Shown in pieces: positions 6,679 through 13,347 of a stretch of 18,527 nt of DNA. A program made the translations under genes and the position numbers. Under the pieces are notes generated by a model, which was given only the letters and a program-made list of their open reading frames with translations, ran no database searches and was not told where the DNA came from. How positions within the stretch are numbered: the stretch's first letter is position 1; every line of letters begins with the position of its first letter. This DNA is from JBOHHR01 sp050740975 (GTDB taxonomy: Bacteria; Pseudomonadota; Gammaproteobacteria; JBOHHR01): the NCBI GenBank assembly GCA_050740975.1, contig JBOIEE010000070.1:1-18527 (forward strand), read 5' to 3'.

Positions 6679-7701
6679 ATGGCATTGAAAACCAACACGC
6701 GCATCCTGGGGATTGAGACCTCCTGCGACGAAACCGGGGTTGCTGTCTACGACAGCAGCGCAGGTCTGCTTGCCCATGCCCTCTACAGCCAGAGTTCTAT
6801 ACACGCGGCTTTCGGCGGCGTGGTTCCGGAGCTTGCCTCGCGCGACCACGTGCGCAAGGTGTTACCGCTGGTGCAGCATGTGCTGAGAGAATCGGGTAGT
6901 GACGGCCGTACACTCGACGGTGTTGCCTATACCGCCGGCCCGGGGCTAATCGGCGCTTTATTGGTGGGAGCCGCCATCGGACGCAGCCTGGCGTGGGGCT
7001 GGGGGATCCGGTCCATAGGGGTGCACCACATGGAAGCGCACTTGCTTGCCCCTATGTTAGAAAGCGAAGCTCCGGATTTCCCATTCTTAGCGCTGCTGGT
7101 GTCCGGGGGCCATACGCAATTGGTTCGGGTGCAGGCTTTGGGACAATATGCGATTTTAGGGGAGTCGCTAGACGATGCGGCCGGTGAAGCCTTCGATAAA
7201 ACTGCAAAGTTGTTGGGCTTAGGCTATCCTGGAGGACCGGCCTTGGAACGCCTCGCGCTACAGGGCGATCCGCAACGCTTCCTATTCCCCCGACCGATGA
7301 CAAACCGGCCGGGTTTGGACTTCAGTTTCAGCGGGCTGAAAACGCACGTGCGGGGTTTGATCGCTTCATCCGCAGCGGATCCCCAGATGTGTGCCGATGT
7401 GGCCAGAGGGTTTTGTGATGCCGTGGTGGAGACATTTGTGATCAAAAGCCGGCGGGCACTTCAGGAGACCGGGTTGCGCCGTTTAGTGGTTGCCGGAGGA
7501 GTGAGCGCCAACAGGCAGTTGCGTGAGCAGTTGAGCGCGCTTGGCGAGGAGATCGGTGTACAGGTGTTCTACCCACGCCCAGAATTTTGCACCGATAACG
7601 GGGCAATGATAGCCTACACAGGTTGTTGCCGTCTTGCTGCAGGGTGGAGGGATGATAGCTCATTCCAAGTAAGGCCGCGCTGGTCGCTTGCGGAGCTGTA
7701 G
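6679..7701 (+). CDS. tsaD: tRNA N6-threonylcarbamoyladenosine synthase, TsaD subunit
   Basis: TsaD transfers the threonylcarbamoyl group from TC-AMP to adenine 37 of tRNAs reading ANN codons, working with TsaB and TsaE. The 340-residue protein shows the Kae1/YgjD pattern: GIETSCDETG at 11-20, the metal-binding VHHMEAH with His117 and His121, LVSGGHTQLV, a GEAFDKTAKLLGLGYPGGP stretch, and FCTDNGAMIAYTG near the C terminus with the last metal ligand. Length is normal (E. coli 337). It starts a few residues before the usual MRVLGIETS; the ATG at 6679 is the only good start and has no obvious Shine-Dalgarno. It diverges from rpsU as in E. coli and converges on plsY with only a 15-base gap. Confidence 0.97.
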   Translation: MALKTNTRILGIETSCDETGVAVYDSSAGLLAHALYSQSSIHAAFGGVVPELASRDHVRKVLPLVQHVLRESGSDGRTLDGVAYTAGPGLIGALLVGAAIGRSLAWGWGIRSIGVHHMEAHLLAPMLESEAPDFPFLALLVSGGHTQLVRVQALGQYAILGESLDDAAGEAFDKTAKLLGLGYPGGPALERLALQGDPQRFLFPRPMTNRPGLDFSFSGLKTHVRGLIASSAADPQMCADVARGFCDAVVETFVIKSRRALQETGLRRLVVAGGVSANRQLREQLSALGEEIGVQVFYPRPEFCTDNGAMIAYTGCCRLAAGWRDDSSFQVRPRWSLAEL

Positions 7702-7716
7702 GCCGTCTAGCCCCGG

Positions 7717-8307
7717 TCATCTGACTTTTATTTTTCCCTCCGTTCCCGCGACCAGCTTAGCGATGTTGCTTCGATGGCGCCAGAATATGAATGCGACCAT
7801 GATGCAAACAGCCACCAAAAAATACGCTGATCCAGTAACAGCATGCACAAGCAATGGGCTAGAAGCGGTCGCCACCAACGCCGACAGGGAAGATATGCGA
7901 AACACGGCGGCGATGACCAACCACTCAAGCATAAAAAGAATGCCCAGCGGCCAGGCGATCCCGTAGAGCACGCCGATGAAAGTAGCTACACCCTTCCCTC
8001 CCTGGAACCCGAAAAAGACCGGATAAAGATGACCGATAAAGACCGCAACTCCCATAGTGGCTAGGGTTGCCTCGGGAAGGGATAGCATTTTGCCGATTAG
8101 GAGTGGGATCAGCCCTTTTAAGAGGTCACCGGCCAGGGTTGCAAGGGCCGCTTTTTTGCCGTATAGGCGCAATACGTTGGTCGCACCCGGATTGCCGGAA
8201 CCGTGCGCGCGCGGATCAACCGAACCCAATACTTTGCAGATGAGGATCGCTGAAGACACAGAGCCTATTAAATAAGAAAACAAAACGAACGCTGTCTCGA
8301 TGAACAT
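7717..8307 (-). CDS. plsY: Glycerol-3-phosphate acyltransferase PlsY
   Basis: PlsY is an inner-membrane enzyme that transfers an acyl group from acyl phosphate to glycerol 3-phosphate, the first step of phospholipid synthesis; PlsX, which makes the acyl phosphate, is not in the window. The 196 residues contain several hydrophobic membrane segments. The signature loops are GSGNPGATN at 36-44 (phosphate binding), HLYPVF near 93-98 and GGKGVAT at 103-109. The ATG at 8307 is chosen because the next residues form the first membrane helix; a longer reading frame upstream adds 45 residues with no family resemblance. It diverges from folB, a tsaD-plsY-folB-folK neighbourhood found in many gammaproteobacteria. 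Confidence 0.96.
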   Translation of the reverse strand: MFIETAFVLFSYLIGSVSSAILICKVLGSVDPRAHGSGNPGATNVLRLYGKKAALATLAGDLLKGLIPLLIGKMLSLPEATLATMGVAVFIGHLYPVFFGFQGGKGVATFIGVLYGIAWPLGILFMLEWLVIAAVFRISSLSALVATASSPLLVHAVTGSAYFLVAVCIMVAFIFWRHRSNIAKLVAGTEGKIKVR

Positions 8308-8330
8308 TCTATTATTGCAACGGCATGGCG

Positions 8331-8351
8331 CGCTGAGGTCAAGTCTCAGCG
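8331..8351. repeat. Perfect 7-bp inverted repeat in the plsY/folB divergent region
   Basis: CGCTGAG at 8331-8337 and CTCAGCG at 8345-8351 flank a 7-base loop. It lies 24 bases upstream of the plsY start within the 127-base gap separating plsY and folB, so it could be an operator or a hairpin in the plsY leader. I could not choose confident -35/-10 boxes for either gene in this gap. Confidence 0.35.
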
Positions 8352-8434
8352 ATTTGGTTGAGGCAGGCGCCAGCGGCCGCCGACATGATAATTGGTGTAA
8401 ACTTCGTATCCTATTTTTTGCCTTTTCCTGTTTT

Positions 8435-8791
8435 ATGGACATCGTCTATTTGAAGGATCTGCGCATCAAGACGGTGATCGGCGTCTACGCGTGGGAGCGT
8501 CAGCTCAAACAAACGGTAGTGCTGGACTTAGAGATGGGAGCAGACATACGTGCTGCGGGCCGTTCCGATGCCATATCGGATACACTCAACTATAAAGAGG
8601 TGGCGAAGCGTGTCATGGAGTTCGCCGAAAACAGCCGCTTTCACTTGGTAGAGGCGCTGGCCGAAGGGATAGCGGAATTGGTGCTGCGGGAATTTCCCGT
8701 GCCTTGGTTGAGGTTGCGAGTTAATAAGCAGGGGGCCGTGCGCGGCGTTCGGGACGTGGGGGTGATCATCGAGCGCGCCCGGGGACGTTAG
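8435..8791 (+). CDS. folB: Dihydroneopterin aldolase FolB
   Basis: FolB converts 7,8-dihydroneopterin to 6-hydroxymethyl-dihydropterin and glycolaldehyde in folate synthesis. The 118-residue protein is of normal length and keeps the catalytic residues: Glu21 (YAWERQ), Tyr53 (LNYKEV) and Lys98 (VNKQGAVRG), matching E. coli Glu22, Tyr54 and Lys100. The ATG at 8435 gives the expected MDIVYLKDLRIKTVIGVYAWE start; the frame stays open further upstream, but that part is unlike the family. The product feeds directly to FolK, encoded 2 bases downstream. Confidence 0.96.
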   Translation: MDIVYLKDLRIKTVIGVYAWERQLKQTVVLDLEMGADIRAAGRSDAISDTLNYKEVAKRVMEFAENSRFHLVEALAEGIAELVLREFPVPWLRLRVNKQGAVRGVRDVGVIIERARGR

Positions 8792-8793
8792 CC

Positions 8794-9282
8794 ATGGCGC
8801 GGGTTTACGTTAGCATCGGAAGTAACATCGAGCGCGAGCAGAACGTTCGCAACGCGGTCAAGGCGCTCGGTGAAGCATTTGGAGAACTGACCTTGTCCAC
8901 GGTATACGAAACAGAGGCTGTGGGTTTTACTGCGGATAAGTTCTTTAACCTCGTGGTCGGTTTTGATACCGAGACGGACGTGCGTAGCGTGGCGCAGCGG
9001 CTCAGAGAGATGGAGCAGCGGTATGGGCGCCAGCGCACATCGCCTAAGCCAAAGTCACGTACCCTGGATCTAGACCTTTTATTATACGAGGGTGTGGTGT
9101 CGCATGAAGGAGAAATCGAACTGCCGCGGAAAGACATCATCGATTACGCCTTTGTGCTGCGCCCCTTGTGTGAGATCGCGCCTGATTGCGTGCACCCGGA
9201 GACGGGCCAACGCTTAGCGGACCTGTGGGCAAATTACCCTGGGCACCGGGGAGGCATGTGGCCTGCCGCGTTCAAACCGTGA
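8794..9282 (+). CDS. folK: 2-amino-4-hydroxy-6-hydroxymethyldihydropteridine pyrophosphokinase FolK
   Basis: FolK transfers pyrophosphate from ATP to 6-hydroxymethyl-dihydropterin, the step after FolB. The 162-residue protein starts VYVSIGSNI, has the ETEAVGF substrate-binding strand, and carries the signature RTLDLDLLLY with the magnesium-binding Asp92 and Asp94. The later LPRKDIIDYAFVLRPLCEIAPD matches the conserved LPHP..RRAFVL.PL..IAPD region. It follows folB by 2 bases, almost certainly in one operon, and its stop codon overlaps a GTG in the frame of the lipoprotein gene that follows. Confidence 0.96.
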   Translation: MARVYVSIGSNIEREQNVRNAVKALGEAFGELTLSTVYETEAVGFTADKFFNLVVGFDTETDVRSVAQRLREMEQRYGRQRTSPKPKSRTLDLDLLLYEGVVSHEGEIELPRKDIIDYAFVLRPLCEIAPDCVHPETGQRLADLWANYPGHRGGMWPAAFKP

Positions 9283-9314
9283 TCCTTGGCAATAAGTTAT
9301 CAACGGGGGAGAGC

Positions 9315-9761
9315 GTGTTCTATTCCCATTTGTCGCATCGGTTTTGTCTCTCGTTCTTGCTCGGCTGCCTGTGCTTTTTGGATGGCTGTGCGTCCATGCA
9401 AGCCGCCCAGCGTCAGGAGAATCTGGATATAAGCTTAAACACCTACCTCAAACTGATCCGATGGGGACATTTTGACACCGCGGCGCAATATATACGTCAT
9501 CGCGAAAAAGAGGGCCCCCCGCCCAGGGCTCGAGATAATCTGGAAGGGGTGCGGGTCACCTTTTATGAAGTTCTATCCCAGGGATTATCCGACAACCAAA
9601 AAGAAGCCTTAGTCGCGGTTACCCTCGGCTTTTATGATGTCGATAGCGGTATCGTACATCGGTTTCATGATCGCCAAATGTGGTGGTTTGACGAAGCAGC
9701 CAAGCGCTGGTTTCTGGACGGCGACCTGCCCGATTTTGGGGCTGCGATGCGTGCTCGATGA
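9315..9761 (+). CDS. Small putative lipoprotein, unknown function
   Basis: I do not recognise the family. The GTG at 9315 is chosen because GGGGGAG at 9305-9311 makes a good ribosome-binding site and the translation then opens with a lipoprotein-like signal peptide. Two possible lipoboxes follow each other: LLGC near residues 15-18 and LDGC just before ASMQ. The second gives the more typical mature end CASMQ. The mature part (about 125 residues) is soluble-looking and rich in aromatic residues (RFHDRQMWWFDEAAKRWFLDG), with an NTYLKLIRWGHFDTAAQYI start. A GTG at 9279 overlapping the folK stop is an alternative start. The gene lies between folK and midA in the same direction and its stop is 27 bases before the midA ATG, so it is probably cotranscribed. 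Confidence 0.8.
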   Translation: MFYSHLSHRFCLSFLLGCLCFLDGCASMQAAQRQENLDISLNTYLKLIRWGHFDTAAQYIRHREKEGPPPRARDNLEGVRVTFYEVLSQGLSDNQKEALVAVTLGFYDVDSGIVHRFHDRQMWWFDEAAKRWFLDGDLPDFGAAMRAR

Positions 9762-9788
9762 TTACCACCAAAGCGCGTTATCTCGGCC

Positions 9789-10988
9789 ATGCCCCCACCC
9801 ATAATCGGCGCGCCAGGGCTGCCCGCACCCGGGCAAAAGGAGCAGGAAGCCACTAGGGCGCTGACCGCTGCGCTGCGTTTGGCCGCAACACAGGAAGGCG
9901 GCAGCCTGAGCATGGCCCGGTTCATGGAGATCTGCTTATATGAGCCGCAATGGGGTTACTACACATCAGGAAGGGTGAAGTTCGGCCGAGAGGGGGACTT
10001 CGTCACCGCGCCAGAGTTAACACCCCTTTTTGCCCGCTGCATAGCGCGCCAGATCGTGCAAGTGCTGGAGGCCAGTGATGGCGAACACATCTTGGAAATT
10101 GGAGCCGGCAGCGGTTTGCTGGCTGCGGAGCTAATGAACAGTTTACGCGAACTGGATCGACTACCGACTGGGTATTACCTCTTTGATCTCAGCGAGGCGC
10201 TACGGGAGCAGCAGGCGAGAACTCTACAGGCGTTGATCCCCGATCTCTTCTCCCGCTTTGTATGGCTAGACCGCCTGCCGGCTCCAGCGATAAGCGGCGC
10301 TATTATCGCCAATGAGGTATTGGATGCGCTGCCCGTTCACTGTTTCTCTGTGGAACACGGAGTTATTCGAGAACGGCGGGTAGTGTGGAGAGGAAATGGC
10401 TTCGGGTGGAGGGCAGACGCGCTGTTTCCACCCTCGGCTGAAGCTCGGATCGAGCGATTACTGCGAGCCTTACCCGCGCCGCTTGAGAACGGATACGCAT
10501 CGGAAATCAACCTTGGTTTGCATGCTTGGTTTTTCACCTGCTATTCGTCCTTAGCCAGAGGCGCTCTGTTTTGCGTCGATTACGGATATCCTCGGGCCGA
10601 ATATTACCATCCGCAGCGGCACCAAGGCACCCTGATCTGCCACTATCGCCATCGGGCGCATAACGATCCGCTGATTTTGCTGGGCCTACAGGATATTTCG
10701 TCGTTCGTGGATTTCACAGCAGCAGCCGACGCCGCGTGCATAGCCGGGTTTCGCCTGGCGGGTTACGCCTCCCAGGCGCATTTCTTGTTGTCTTGCGGAA
10801 TCGATCAGGTATTGGAGCACTGTCAGAACAGGACCCCAGCGCGTTACCTCCGCGACGCACAGCAGGCGAAGTCCCTGCTGCTGCCAGGAGAAATGGGAGA
10901 ACGATTCAAAGTGTTGGCCTTGACCAAGAACATGGAGCAACCGCTCTTAGGCTTCCACCTGTTCGACCATAGGGGGCGCTTAGTCTAG
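9789..10988 (+). CDS. SAM-dependent methyltransferase, MidA/NDUFAF7 family
   Basis: This 399-residue protein belongs to COG1565 (formerly DUF185). Motifs seen: FMEICLYEPQWGYYTSG and FGREGDFVTAPE (about 45-76), the SAM-binding loop EIGAGSG at 103-109, the family-typical NEVLDALPV at 175-183, a VDYGYPRAEYYHP segment and a C-terminal MGERFKVLALTK. Mitochondrial members (NDUFAF7) methylate an arginine of the complex I subunit NDUFS2, which is needed for complex I assembly. The bacterial substrate is not established, so a role with NADH dehydrogenase is only inference. The ATG at 9789 has no clear Shine-Dalgarno. It ends a folB-folK-lipoprotein-methyltransferase run and converges on the AMMECR1 gene with a 20-base gap and no visible terminator. 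Confidence 0.9.
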   Translation: MPPPIIGAPGLPAPGQKEQEATRALTAALRLAATQEGGSLSMARFMEICLYEPQWGYYTSGRVKFGREGDFVTAPELTPLFARCIARQIVQVLEASDGEHILEIGAGSGLLAAELMNSLRELDRLPTGYYLFDLSEALREQQARTLQALIPDLFSRFVWLDRLPAPAISGAIIANEVLDALPVHCFSVEHGVIRERRVVWRGNGFGWRADALFPPSAEARIERLLRALPAPLENGYASEINLGLHAWFFTCYSSLARGALFCVDYGYPRAEYYHPQRHQGTLICHYRHRAHNDPLILLGLQDISSFVDFTAAADAACIAGFRLAGYASQAHFLLSCGIDQVLEHCQNRTPARYLRDAQQAKSLLLPGEMGERFKVLALTKNMEQPLLGFHLFDHRGRLV

Positions 10989-11008
10989 AGGCCCTTACCT
11001 CGCACAAA

Positions 11009-11566
11009 CTAATCCGAAAACGACACCGTCGTATAGCGCCAGACTTTCAACACCCCCGGATCTCCATCATCGATCTGCGCTTTGCGTTTGAGCTGATCCA
11101 GAAACTCCGGGGGATCGGGAAACGAAGCCCACACCGAAGGAAGGAACGTTGCGTGGCGCTCGTTCTTTTCGATTAGCAAGCCGTCGATTGAAGGCCGGAT
11201 CTGGCGCAAGAGATCTTCCCCGGAAGAAAAGAGAATCGCTTCCTTGGGTGATAGAACGGACGTTCGGACCTCAAGCGCGGGGTATTCGTCGGGTGATAAT
11301 GGCTGGAACCGACTGTCCTCGAATGCGGCCGAATACGCGTTGTGGGCAACGTCCTCAATCAGGGAACGGTAAGTTTCTGTGCTGCCAACACACCCGCGCA
11401 GGTTCCCCATGATAGTCAAAGTGACGAACGAAGCGGCTTTAGTCTGGAAAGCCAGCGCATAATCCGCCGCGTTCACTTGCCTTCGGTGGTGGCAACTCAA
11501 GCCATGCAGAATCGCTTCCCGCGCAACAAGCACTAGCTGGCGCTTTTCGTTATCCGAGAGCTTCAT
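11009..11566 (-). CDS. amrA: AmmeMemoRadiSam system protein A (AMMECR1 domain)
   Basis: This 185-residue AMMECR1-family protein has the invariant motif LRGCVGS at 56-62 and a following block, LIEDVAHNAYSAAFEDSRF. The C terminus (FLDQLKRKAQIDDG...LKVWRYTTVSF) also fits the family. Its biochemical activity is unknown. The ATG at 11566 lies inside the end of the MEMO-family gene, with a 17-base overlap, so the two are translationally coupled. In many bacteria and archaea the A and B proteins are encoded with a radical-SAM enzyme, giving the AmmeMemoRadiSam name; the symbol follows that usage. Confidence 0.92.
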   Translation of the reverse strand: MKLSDNEKRQLVLVAREAILHGLSCHHRRQVNAADYALAFQTKAASFVTLTIMGNLRGCVGSTETYRSLIEDVAHNAYSAAFEDSRFQPLSPDEYPALEVRTSVLSPKEAILFSSGEDLLRQIRPSIDGLLIEKNERHATFLPSVWASFPDPPEFLDQLKRKAQIDDGDPGVLKVWRYTTVSFSD

Positions 11567-12359
11567 CGCTTGAATGAACTGCGTATGCCCCGTAACCTAC
11601 CACGCGGTCGCGGGGGCCCGCCGTATCACCGGAATTCTTGAGGTCTAAGCGTGTTACACTGAACCCCCGTTCCCGTGCAAAATACAACAAACCTTTCAGC
11701 GGCATGCATCCGCACGCTTGTTCTGGGGCGATGTCTTCAAAGCGAAGCTTTTCGATCGCCCCCGAGGTCGCGGCATCGATGGTGCGTGCCGTTTCGTAAT
11801 CGTGGTAGTGGCTTAGGTCGGAACTCACGATGACCAGTGTATTGGCATCGTTCCACAGGGACTCGATCACCTGCGCGACCTGCGGAGGCTCAGCACACCC
11901 AACCACCAGAGGCACCAGGGAAAAGTGGCTTCCTAATCGCACTTGCAAAAAGGGTAGCTGCACCTCAAGGCTGTGCTCCCACCGATGTGCCCCGTCCATA
12001 AGCTGAACTTGGGGAAACTCGAGTAAAGGTCGTAGGGCGTGGTGGTCCACCGGTACCTCGCCCAATGGGGTTGCAAACGAGCGAGCGCTCGATAAAGCGA
12101 TGCCGCGAAGATACACCCGGTGCGAGGGTCCCAACAGAATAACCCGCAAGCTCCTCTCGGCAGGACGGCGTATACAGGCATAAGCCGCCGCGGCTATCGT
12201 TCCGGAATACAGATAACCGGCATGAGGGACAATAAGTCCCTTTGGATCCATCACTCGGGGCTGCATCGCTTGGAGAAGGTGGGTGACGTCCTCCCGCAGG
12301 GCATCGGGATCGCTAGGGTAAAAGCTACCCGCGACGGCTGGTGCTCGTACTTCGCTCAT
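11550..12359 (-). CDS. amrB: AmmeMemoRadiSam system protein B (MEMO1 family)
   Basis: This 269-residue protein has a fold related to non-haem iron class III dioxygenases. Likely metal ligands are His46 (VPHAGYLYSG), His80 (LGPSH) and Cys216 (ACGCMPLKG), corresponding to the two His and one Cys of human MEMO1. WEHSLEVQLPFL and SSDLSHYHDY are further family hallmarks. Human MEMO1 has been linked to iron or copper handling and redox signalling; the bacterial role is unknown. The ATG at 12359 is chosen because MSEVRAPAVAGSFYP is the normal family start and GGGAG lies about 10 bases upstream. It is first in a two-gene unit with the overlapping AMMECR1 gene. Confidence 0.93.
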   Translation of the reverse strand: MSEVRAPAVAGSFYPSDPDALREDVTHLLQAMQPRVMDPKGLIVPHAGYLYSGTIAAAAYACIRRPAERSLRVILLGPSHRVYLRGIALSSARSFATPLGEVPVDHHALRPLLEFPQVQLMDGAHRWEHSLEVQLPFLQVRLGSHFSLVPLVVGCAEPPQVAQVIESLWNDANTLVIVSSDLSHYHDYETARTIDAATSGAIEKLRFEDIAPEQACGCMPLKGLLYFARERGFSVTRLDLKNSGDTAGPRDRVVGYGAYAVHSSDEALG

Positions 12360-12394
12360 GGGGGCAAGTCTCCCATTCTGTGAGCCGGCCCCAA

Positions 12395-12416
12395 AGTATA
12401 CCCGTTTTGGTACGGG
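12395..12416 (-). promoter_or_regulatory. Candidate promoter with adjoining inverted repeat for the AmmeMemo pair
   Basis: On the minus strand a good -10 box, TATACT, lies at 12400-12395, placing a start of transcription about 30 bases before the MEMO-family ATG. Immediately upstream, CCCGT (12401-12405) and ACGGG (12412-12416) form a perfect 5-base inverted repeat with a 6-base spacer, in the -10/-35 interval. No good -35 hexamer is present, which would fit a regulated promoter. The function is inferred. Confidence 0.35.
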
Positions 12417-12508
12417 GACCGTAATCCCTATGTAGCCGTGCACCCAGCTAACTAGCTGATTTTAGTTGATGCGTGATCGACGGTTTGAGTTTTCCCGAGC
12501 CGAACGTC

Positions 12509-12537
12509 TTGAAAAGAGAGCCTTTGCTCGATAACAT
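12509..12537 (+). promoter_or_regulatory. Sigma-70 promoter of initiator tRNA and probably the rimP-nusA-infB operon
   Basis: TTGAAA at 12509-12514, a 17-base spacer, and TAACAT at 12532-12537 place a transcription start near 12544, about 15 bases before the mature tRNA end. The position suits a tRNA promoter. As in the metY-nusA operon of E. coli, read-through past the tRNA terminator could supply the downstream genes. Confidence 0.55.
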
Positions 12538-12558
12538 TGCGTTTTCGCGTTAATTAAG

Positions 12559-12635
12559 TGCGGGGTGGAGCAGTCTGGCAGCTCGTCGGGCTCATAACCC
12601 GAAGGTCGCAGGTTCAAATCCTGCCCCCGCTACCA
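12559..12635 (+). tRNA. metY: Initiator tRNA-fMet (CAT)
   Basis: A 77-base cloverleaf with encoded CCA. Initiator hallmarks are present: three G-C pairs at the base of the anticodon stem (TCGGG-CTCATAA-CCCGA), a TGGAGCAG D-arm start and an unpaired first acceptor position. Positions 1 and 72 read T and T rather than the C and A of E. coli. It is followed by its own hairpin terminator and then rimP, nusA and infB, matching the metY-led operon of E. coli. It supplies the formyl-methionyl tRNA that IF2, encoded downstream, brings to the ribosome. Confidence 0.97.
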
Positions 12636-12641
12636 GTGAGG

Positions 12642-12661
12642 GCCCCGATTCGGGGCTTTTT
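12642..12661 (+). terminator. Rho-independent terminator after initiator tRNA
   Basis: GCCCCG at 12642-12647 pairs with CGGGGC at 12651-12656 around a 3-base loop, followed by five T. It starts 6 bases after the tRNA CCA. It should end most tRNA transcripts; how much passes through to rimP cannot be judged from sequence. Confidence 0.85.
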
Positions 12662-12835
12662 ATTTAGGAACTGAAATCTTAGTTTGTTCGGCACGGTGAG
12701 TTTAGCAGGGTTGGTTTAGCACGCGGGGCGTAGCGGGTTCCCCGCCGCTGGTAGGGCCGTAGTTATTTTGCCCGCTCGCCACTGTCCTGCTGGGCCTCTG
12801 GATGGATCAAAGATTCGGCGCAACAGCGGTGAGTT
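12662..12835 (+). promoter_or_regulatory. Leader between the tRNA terminator and rimP
   Basis: These 174 bases carry no gene. They hold an 8-base direct repeat GTTTAGCA (12700-12707 and 12714-12721) and a G/C-rich inverted repeat, GCGGGG at 12723-12728 with CCCCGC at 12740-12745, not followed by T. They may hold a second promoter or an RNA structure that regulates the operon, since nusA operons are often autoregulated through their leader. I could not pick a convincing promoter. Confidence 0.3.
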
Positions 12836-13330
12836 GTGGTGGAAAATTCGCAGCGACAGCACTGTGACAGTGACCGCACAGACGTCAATAATCTGTGGGG
12901 ACTGGTGCAGCCCGTTGTCGCCAGTTTAGGGTACGAGCTCGTCGGTATCGAACGCGTATCAGTGCGTTCAGGGAGCCTGCTGCGGATTTATGTCGACAAA
13001 GAAAGTGGGATCACCGTAGAAGATTGTGCCCGTATCAGTGAGCAGGTGGGTGGGCTATTGGACGTCAGCGGAGCGATCGCGAATCGGTATACGCTAGAGG
13101 TCTCTTCACCGGGTTTAGATAGGCGTTTATTCGTCCGTGAGCATTACGAAAAGTTTAAAGGGCGTCAAGTGAAGATACGGCTGCTGCGCACAGTAAACGG
13201 CCGGCGCAAGCTGGTGGGCACGCTGGCCGGAATAGAAGGCGATGATGTCGCCGTGCTTGTCGAGGAGGAGTTATTCCGAGTGCCTTTGGATCTCGTGGAA
13301 GTCGCGCGCTTGGTTCCGAGCTACCCGTGA
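12836..13330 (+). CDS. rimP: Ribosome maturation factor RimP
   Basis: RimP helps assemble the 30S subunit. The 164-residue protein has the two expected parts: an N-terminal alpha/beta domain (LVQPVVASLGYELVGIE...LLRIYVDKESGITVEDC, then LEVSSPGLDRRLF) and a C-terminal Sm-like barrel (GRQVKIRLLRTVNGRRKLVGTLAG...VPLDLVEVARLVP). It starts at one of two adjacent GTG codons (12836 or 12839). GGTGAG at 12828-12833 is better spaced for the second, so the true start may be one codon later. The first 15 or so residues are an extension unlike E. coli RimP (150 residues). Its end lies 17 bases before the nusA start. Confidence 0.95.
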   Translation: MVENSQRQHCDSDRTDVNNLWGLVQPVVASLGYELVGIERVSVRSGSLLRIYVDKESGITVEDCARISEQVGGLLDVSGAIANRYTLEVSSPGLDRRLFVREHYEKFKGRQVKIRLLRTVNGRRKLVGTLAGIEGDDVAVLVEEELFRVPLDLVEVARLVPSYP

Positions 13331-13347
13331 ATGTGGTGGAAAAGCAT

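Noticed and set aside
8300..8434. 45-residue extension of folB into the plsY divergent region
   Set aside because: It overlaps the plsY start and lacks resemblance to FolB, whose normal start is at 8435.
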